Source of the DNA: Rhynchonema sp. JSB1_4
Lineage: Eukaryota > Nematoda > Chromadorea > Monhysterida > Xyalidae
NCBI GenBank assembly: GCA_030248065.1
Contig: JASAMV010002353.1
Span: 1-64,000, forward strand
Direction: 5' to 3'
DNA length: 64,000 bases
Positions 58,915 through 64,000 of the stretch are shown here, one piece after another; the first letter of the stretch is position 1, and each line of letters begins with the position of its first letter. The position numbers and the translations under genes are program-made. The notes beneath the pieces are model-generated. The model searched no databases. It saw only the letters and a program-made list of their open reading frames with translations, and had not been told where the DNA came from.

Positions 58915-59965
58915 TTAAAAACGATGATGCTTGTGCTGGTGATGCTGTTCTTTGCTGCCGTAGATTCGCTTGCAGAACGCTTTGCACCCTGTGAGATTTT
59001 TCACGTTTTTTACCGTACCCTACCGGTAGAGCGCGCCTAGCGCGGTTCCGTGACGGTAAGCCACTGCTTGACTTATTGTGCGCTTTACGGATCAGTATTG
59101 ATGGATTCCCTCTCAAAAGTTTCGTTGGCTGAGCGAAACCACATTTTTGGAACAGCGAACCCACGCCTGTGTATTTGGCAACGCGCACTCAAAAAGCTTC
59201 TCCCAAAAGTTTGTGAAAGTACAACTGCAGAAACGTATAACCGAATAATTATAACAAAAGAATAATTCTATACATACCTTCTTGTCCGTACATTTCGACC
59301 GGATCTCTGCCGTTGCCCCCGCACTTGGTGTATGCTGTTTCATACGCAATCGTACATTCGCAGGTATCCACACACGGTAGTTCATTGCGGTGTCTGCAAA
59401 GCAAGTTTGTGTTTTTAGACACAACTTGTGAAGCGTCAGAAATCTTCTCCTAGGTGTGAAACTGGGACATATTAGGCCAGACCCTACCGATGCTTTCGCC
59501 GCACATCAACATTCTGCTGCTCCTCTTGCTTCAAGAACTCCTCATAGGCCTTTGCGCGCGCGATCCTGAGAAGACGAGGATGGATAATTTTGTGAATCGT
59601 AAATTGACCGTTATTGACCTTCGAAACGAAAGTCAAGCCAATCACCGACTTGTATTCCATCATTTGAATGTAATCCGGTTTGCACTTTTCCTCCAACGTT
59701 TCGATCGCGCAGTCGTTCCATTTGATCTCTTCTTTTGTCGGCATCACGGCATCCATCATCGGCGATACATTGGACGCACGAGCATGGTGATGACGGTGGT
59801 GTTTCTGTTTGAGGGAAAGATTATTACTGACGCGCTAGTTCTTCAAGACAACATCAATTTCAAGCGTCGTCATTCAAAGAATAACGTCCTGCCGCTTACC
59901 GCCTGGCTTAAGTGGGCGGTGATGCCAAGCAGGAGCACCAGCGCAATCAGCCGACGGACAGCCAT
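58915..59965 (-). CDS. four-exon gene for a secreted Cys- and His-rich protein, 190 residues
   Basis: Family not recognised. Exons on the minus strand: 59965-59900, 59804-59488, 59393-59278, 58988-58915; every intron is GT..AG and phases (0, 2, 1) fit exactly to a TAA stop. Residues 1-22 form a signal peptide (MAVRRLIALVLLLGITAHLS, ending QA). The mature protein starts KHHRHHHARAS, then SPMMDAVMPTKEEIKWNDCA with EEKCKPDYIQMM, a mixed region (GLTFVSKVNNGQFTIHKIIH), KHRHRNELPCVDTCECTIAY with ETAYTKCGG, then GCKAFCKRIYG and a His-rich end EQHHQHKHHRF. Eight Cys in the mature part suggest four disulfides; His clusters at both ends could bind metal. Both ideas are inference. Confidence 0.8.
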
Positions 59966-60003
59966 GTTGTTGTCAGATACACTTTCAGCAGGAAACAATA
60001 AGA

Positions 60004-60010
60004 TCTTATA
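60004..60010 (-). promoter_or_regulatory. TATA-like box of the 58915-59965 gene
   Basis: On the minus strand TATAAGA (within GGTATAAGATC) lies about 40 bp upstream of the start codon at 59965. A start site about 30 bp downstream would leave a very short leader, which fits a small secreted-protein gene. Confidence 0.5.
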
Positions 60011-60715
60011 CCAGGCCGTGGGCGATAGTGTCTTGTACCAGTTGAGCCAGTCTGCCAGTTCATACAGGGTGTGCATTGTAAACACGAGTAACTTGTGCCA
60101 GTGGCATGTTTAAAGAAGGTGGCGCCAAATCGGGTCACAGTAGCTGCAGGACTAATGTTTCACGGCTCCGAATTAGTTGTTGGTACACATTAGCGCATTT
60201 TCATATGCAAAGGCGTCGCAGTTGGTTTTTTTTTATTTCTGAGCTCCATCAGCATATAGGTTTGCTACAAAGGAGGGATCACAGCATACAGTAATCCAAA
60301 TGACTGACAATTTAGTGCTCAGCGATTTCTCCTAAGTTACCCTAGAGTCCAAAGGACTTATCACCGTCAGCAACAGAATCGCAGTCAATCTCAGGAAGCC
60401 ATGGCTCTATTTAAGTGCGCTCCTGTCGCTCCACATTCAAATTGCTTTGAAGCTTCGGTTCGGGCCACGAAGGGTCCGGTGCGGCAGGCAACCATGTTTG
60501 CGCGGCGAGGCGGTCACTTTTTGCTGCGATTTTTCTCAGAGTTACAGTATCTGTTGTTCGGCTGCGTGGGAGGCTGTTGTTCTATTTTTTGTAGTTTGTA
60601 GGCCATCGGTTTTGTGAAGTCACGTCCGCCAATGGAGCGCTTGTGCTCTTGTTGTTGAGTCAAGACATAATAATTTTTCTTGGTTTGCTGTTGTTTTGAG
60701 TGAATGACCGCTTCA
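60011..60715. other. no recognisable feature
   Basis: Unique-looking sequence between the minus-strand gene and the inverted satellite. A 66-codon plus ORF at 60401-60601 shows no recognisable domain. Confidence 0.4.
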
Positions 60716-62880
60716 CTGCCATTTCACGACGTTTGTGTGTGCACAAACACACAAACTGAATGCTTATGTTGGCTCTGCCTTCGTAAAATCGTAAATGATG
60801 CCGTGGTTATGTGTGAGCGGACCTAAGTTGCTTGCCGTGTGTCTGACAGCTTCACTGCCATTTCACGACGTTTTTGTGTGCACAAACATAGAAACTGAAA
60901 GCTTACGTTGGCCCTGCCTTCGTAACATGGTAAATGATGCCGTGGTTATGTGTGAGCAGACCTAAGTTGCTTACCGTGCGTCTGACAGCTTCACTGCCGT
61001 TTCACGACGTTTTTGTGTGCATAAACACACAAACTGAAAGCTTAAGTTGTCTCTGCCTTCGTAAGTTGCTACCATGGTAAATGATTTCACGTGTTTTTGT
61101 GTCTCCCATAGCTTCCGTTAGCTCTGTGTGAGCAGACCTAAGTTGCTTACCGTGCGTCTGACAGCTTCACTGCCATTTCACGACGTTTTTGTGTGCACAA
61201 ACACACAAACTAAAAGCTTCCGTTAGCTCTGCCTTCGTAAAATCGTAAATGATGCCGTGGTTATGTGTGAGCAGACCTAAGTTGCTTACCGTGCGTCTGA
61301 CAGCTTCACTGCCATTTCACGACGTTTTTGTGTGCACAAACACACAAACTGAAAGCTTAAGTTGGCCCTGCCTTCGTAACATCGTAAATGATGCCGTGGT
61401 TATGTGTGAGCAGACCTAAGTTGCTTACCGTGCGTCTGACAGCTTCACTGCCATTTCACGACGTTTTTGTGTGCACAAACACACAAACTGAAAGCTTACG
61501 TTGGCTCTGCCTTCGTAAAATGGTAAATGATGTCATGGTTATGTGTGAGCAGACCTAAGTTGCTTACCGTGCGTCTGACAGCTTCACTGCCATTTCACGA
61601 CGTTTTTGTGTGCACAAACACACAAACTAAAAGCTTCCGTTAGCCCTGCCTTCGTAAAATGGTAAATGATGCCGTGGTTACGTGTGAGCAGACATAAGTT
61701 GCTTACCGTGCGTCTGACAGCTTCACTGCCATTTCACGACGTTTTTGTGTGCACAAACACACAAACTGAAAGTTTAAGTTGGCCCTGCCTTCGTAACATG
61801 GTAAATGATGCCGCGGTTATGTGTGAGCAGACATAAGTTGCTTACCGTGCGTCTGACAGCTTCACTGCCATTTCACGACATTTTTGTGTGCATAAACACA
61901 CAAAATTAAAGGCTTCCGTTGACTTTGCCTTTGAAAAATGGTAACTGATGCCGTAGTTACGCGTGAGGAGACCTAAGTTGCATGCCGTGCGTCTGACAGC
62001 TTCACTGCCATTTCACGACGTTTTTGTGTGCATAAACACACAAATAAAAACCTTCCGTTGGCTCTGCCCTCGTAACATGGTAAATAATGTCACGGTTATG
62101 TGTGAGCAGACCTAAGTTGATTGCCGCGTGTCTGACAGCTTCACTGCCATTTCACGACGTTTTTGTGTGCACAAACACACAAACTGAAAGTTTAAGTTGG
62201 CCCTGCCTTCGTGAGATCGTAAATGATGCCGCGGTTATGTGTGAGCAGACCTAAGTTGCTTAGCCTGTATCTGACAGCTTCACTGTCATTTCACGACGTT
62301 TTTGTGTGCATAAACATACAAATTAAAGGCTTCCGTTGACTTTGCCTTTGAAAAATGGTAAATGATGCCGTAGTTACGCGTGAGGAGACCTAAGTTGCTT
62401 ACCGTGCGTCTGACAGCTTCACTGCCATTTCACGACGTTTTTGTGTGCACAAACACACAAATTAAAGGCTTCCGTTGACTTTGCCTTTGAAAAATGGTAA
62501 ATGATGTCATGGTTATGTGTGAGCAGACCTAAGTTGCTTACCGTGCGTCTGACGGCTTCACTGCCATTTCACGACGTTTTTGTGTGCATAAACGCACAGA
62601 CTGCAAGCTTACGTTGGCTCTGCCTTCGTAAAATGGTAAATGATGCCGTGGGTTTGTGTGAGGAGACCTAAGTTGCTCAGCGCTTGTCCGACAGCTTTAC
62701 TGCCGTTTCACGACGTTTTTGTGTGCATAAACACACAAACTGAAAGCTTAAGTTGGCTCTGCCTTCGAAAATTTGTAAATGATGCCGTGGGTATACAGCA
62801 TGTGAGGAGACCAAAGTTGCTCACCGTGTGTCTGTCAGCTTCACTACCATGTCACGACGTTTTTGTGTGCATAAAAAGTC
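60716..62880. repeat. satellite B in inverted orientation, about 15 copies
   Basis: The complement of the 53166-55235 units (TTCACTGCCATTTCACGACG, TTTTTGTGTGCACAAACACA, GAGCAGACCTAAGTTGC). The part nearest satellite A is an almost exact mirror of 53170-53480; farther in, unit variants differ. Confidence 0.95.
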
Positions 62881-63560
62881 AGTCGCTCACTCGTGTATGA
62901 TAGTCATATCACCATCTGGAGCAATTCCGCCCCATATTACATTTGTGCTCCCAGATCCCCGCACATAGTTGGGATATTCAGTCGCTCGCACATGTATTGA
63001 GGTTATCCTGCCACCTGGGGCAATTCCGTCCCATGTTACATTTGTACTCCTAGATCCCCGCACATAGTTTGGATATTCAGTCTCCCGCACATGCATGGAG
63101 TTTATCCTGCCACCAGGGGCATTTCCGTCCCATATTGCATTGTACTCCCCGATCCCCGCTCATGGTTGGGATATTCAGTCCTCGCACATGTATAGCGGTC
63201 ATCTTGCCACTTTGGGCAATTCCGTCCCATATTACATTTACCCCCAGTTTACACACAAGTTGGGATATTCATCTCCCGCACATGCATGGAAGTTCCTGCC
63301 ACCTGGCATTCCTCCCATATTCATTTTCTCCCAATCCCCGCTTTAGTTGGTTTCATCGCTCGCACATGTATAGAGGTCATCTTGCCACTTTGGGCAATTC
63401 CGTCCCATATACATTGGTACCCCCAGTTCACCCAATAGTTGGATATTCAGTCTCCCGCACATGCATGGAGTTATCCCACCTGCAATTCCGCCCCATATTC
63501 ATTTGTCTCCCAATCCCCGCACATAGTTGGATATTCATCTCTCGCACGTGCATGGAGTTT
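62881..63560. repeat. satellite A in inverted orientation, 3' part degraded
   Basis: The complement of about 52450-53165. 62887-63096 encodes the same peptide as the matching plus-strand stretch near 53160. From about 63100 many single-base losses appear relative to the left copy. Confidence 0.9.
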
Positions 63561-63740
63561 TCTGTTGTATTTATTAGTTAAATGTTGGATATTCGTGTGA
63601 TTTGGGTCTTTTATTTTTTATTTAGTTTGGTTATGACGTGATTTATAAAATGATATTTGTTGTTCCAGTTTTTTCTTGTTTTTGTTCCTTTTTTTTTTTG
63701 TTGTTCCGTTTGTTGTTTGTTTTTTTTTTTTATTTTTCTG

Positions 63741-63771
<31 letters not shown>

Positions 63772-63830
63772 TTTTTTAAATTTTAATTTTGTTTCAGTTT
63801 GTTCTTTTATCTTTACAAAATCAGGTGGAC
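63561..63830. repeat. T-rich tract and degraded GTTCC repeat
   Basis: Long T runs with TTGTTCCAGT motifs, corresponding to a degraded version of 52230-52300. Confidence 0.6.
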
Positions 63831-64000
63831 CATAATCGTAAATAGGAAAAATTGCCAAGGTAATGACCTCCATACATGTGGAGCGACTGAAATCCAAGAT
63901 GTGTGGTGAACTGGGGGTACCAATGTAACATGGGAGGAATTGCCCCAGGTGGCAGGATAACCTCCATGCAGTGGAGAGATGAAATCCAACTAGGCGGGGA
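63831..64000. repeat. direct low-quality copy of satellite A start
   Basis: TCAGGTGGACCATAATCGTA through GGTGAACTGGGGGTACCAAT to the window end follows 52308-52500 in the same order and strand but lacks many single bases. Confidence 0.75.

Noticed and set aside
59113..59424. 103-codon minus ORF (DTAMNYRVWIPANV frame)
   Set aside because: It overlaps exon 3 of the four-exon gene in a different frame; the splice-consistent frame with Cys residues is preferred.

Overview
This is a eukaryotic window from an invertebrate animal. The main evidence is a laminin alpha chain split into more than 40 short exons with GT..AG introns and continuous splice phase. The rest is largely non-coding DNA full of inverted-repeat transposons and satellites. 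I cannot place the phylum from sequence alone. No rRNA, tRNA, CRISPR array, operon or prokaryotic signal was seen.

Layout. 1-4937: two copies of a hAT-like element, each carrying a second hAT-like element, joined by a foldback repeat. 4938-13236: a minisatellite, a 4.4 kb TTA-flanked inverted-repeat element that contains a 914-bp TG microsatellite, and several small foldback elements; no convincing gene. 13237-about 22516 (+): a multi-exon gene for an unrecognised secreted protein with a signal peptide, a His/Asp-rich start, a cysteine module, an acidic Tyr/Asp stretch, a basic Pro-Gly-Lys stretch and a Gly/Ala-rich hydrophobic segment. Most of its introns are filled by transposons with readable target-site duplications. 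22517-27644: foldbacks, a MITE and a 127-bp satellite.

27645-51341 (+): 44 exons, about 2044 codons, of a laminin alpha chain of the alpha-1/2 type. They cover domain IVb (L4), about ten laminin-EGF repeats, domain IVa (L4), three more laminin-EGF repeats, the coiled coil, LG1 and the first part of LG2. The N-terminal LN domain and first EGF repeats are not found, and the 3' part runs into repeats. An antisense single-exon ORF with a signal peptide lies in one laminin intron (30880-31233).

51342-64000: a third hAT copy, then 99-bp, about 140-bp and 144-bp satellites. The first two reappear in inverted orientation at 60.7-63.6 kb, so the region is a palindrome of about 11 kb. Its spacer holds a well-supported four-exon minus-strand gene (58915-59965) for a 190-residue secreted Cys- and His-rich protein, and possibly one more LG exon (57833-57898). 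Parts of 56.4-57.6 and 63.1-64.0 kb look like unpolished long-read sequence.

The genes do not form an obvious functional unit beyond all being secreted or extracellular. The two unknown secreted proteins share a His-rich start after the signal peptide and a similar two-exon cysteine arrangement, which may mean common descent.
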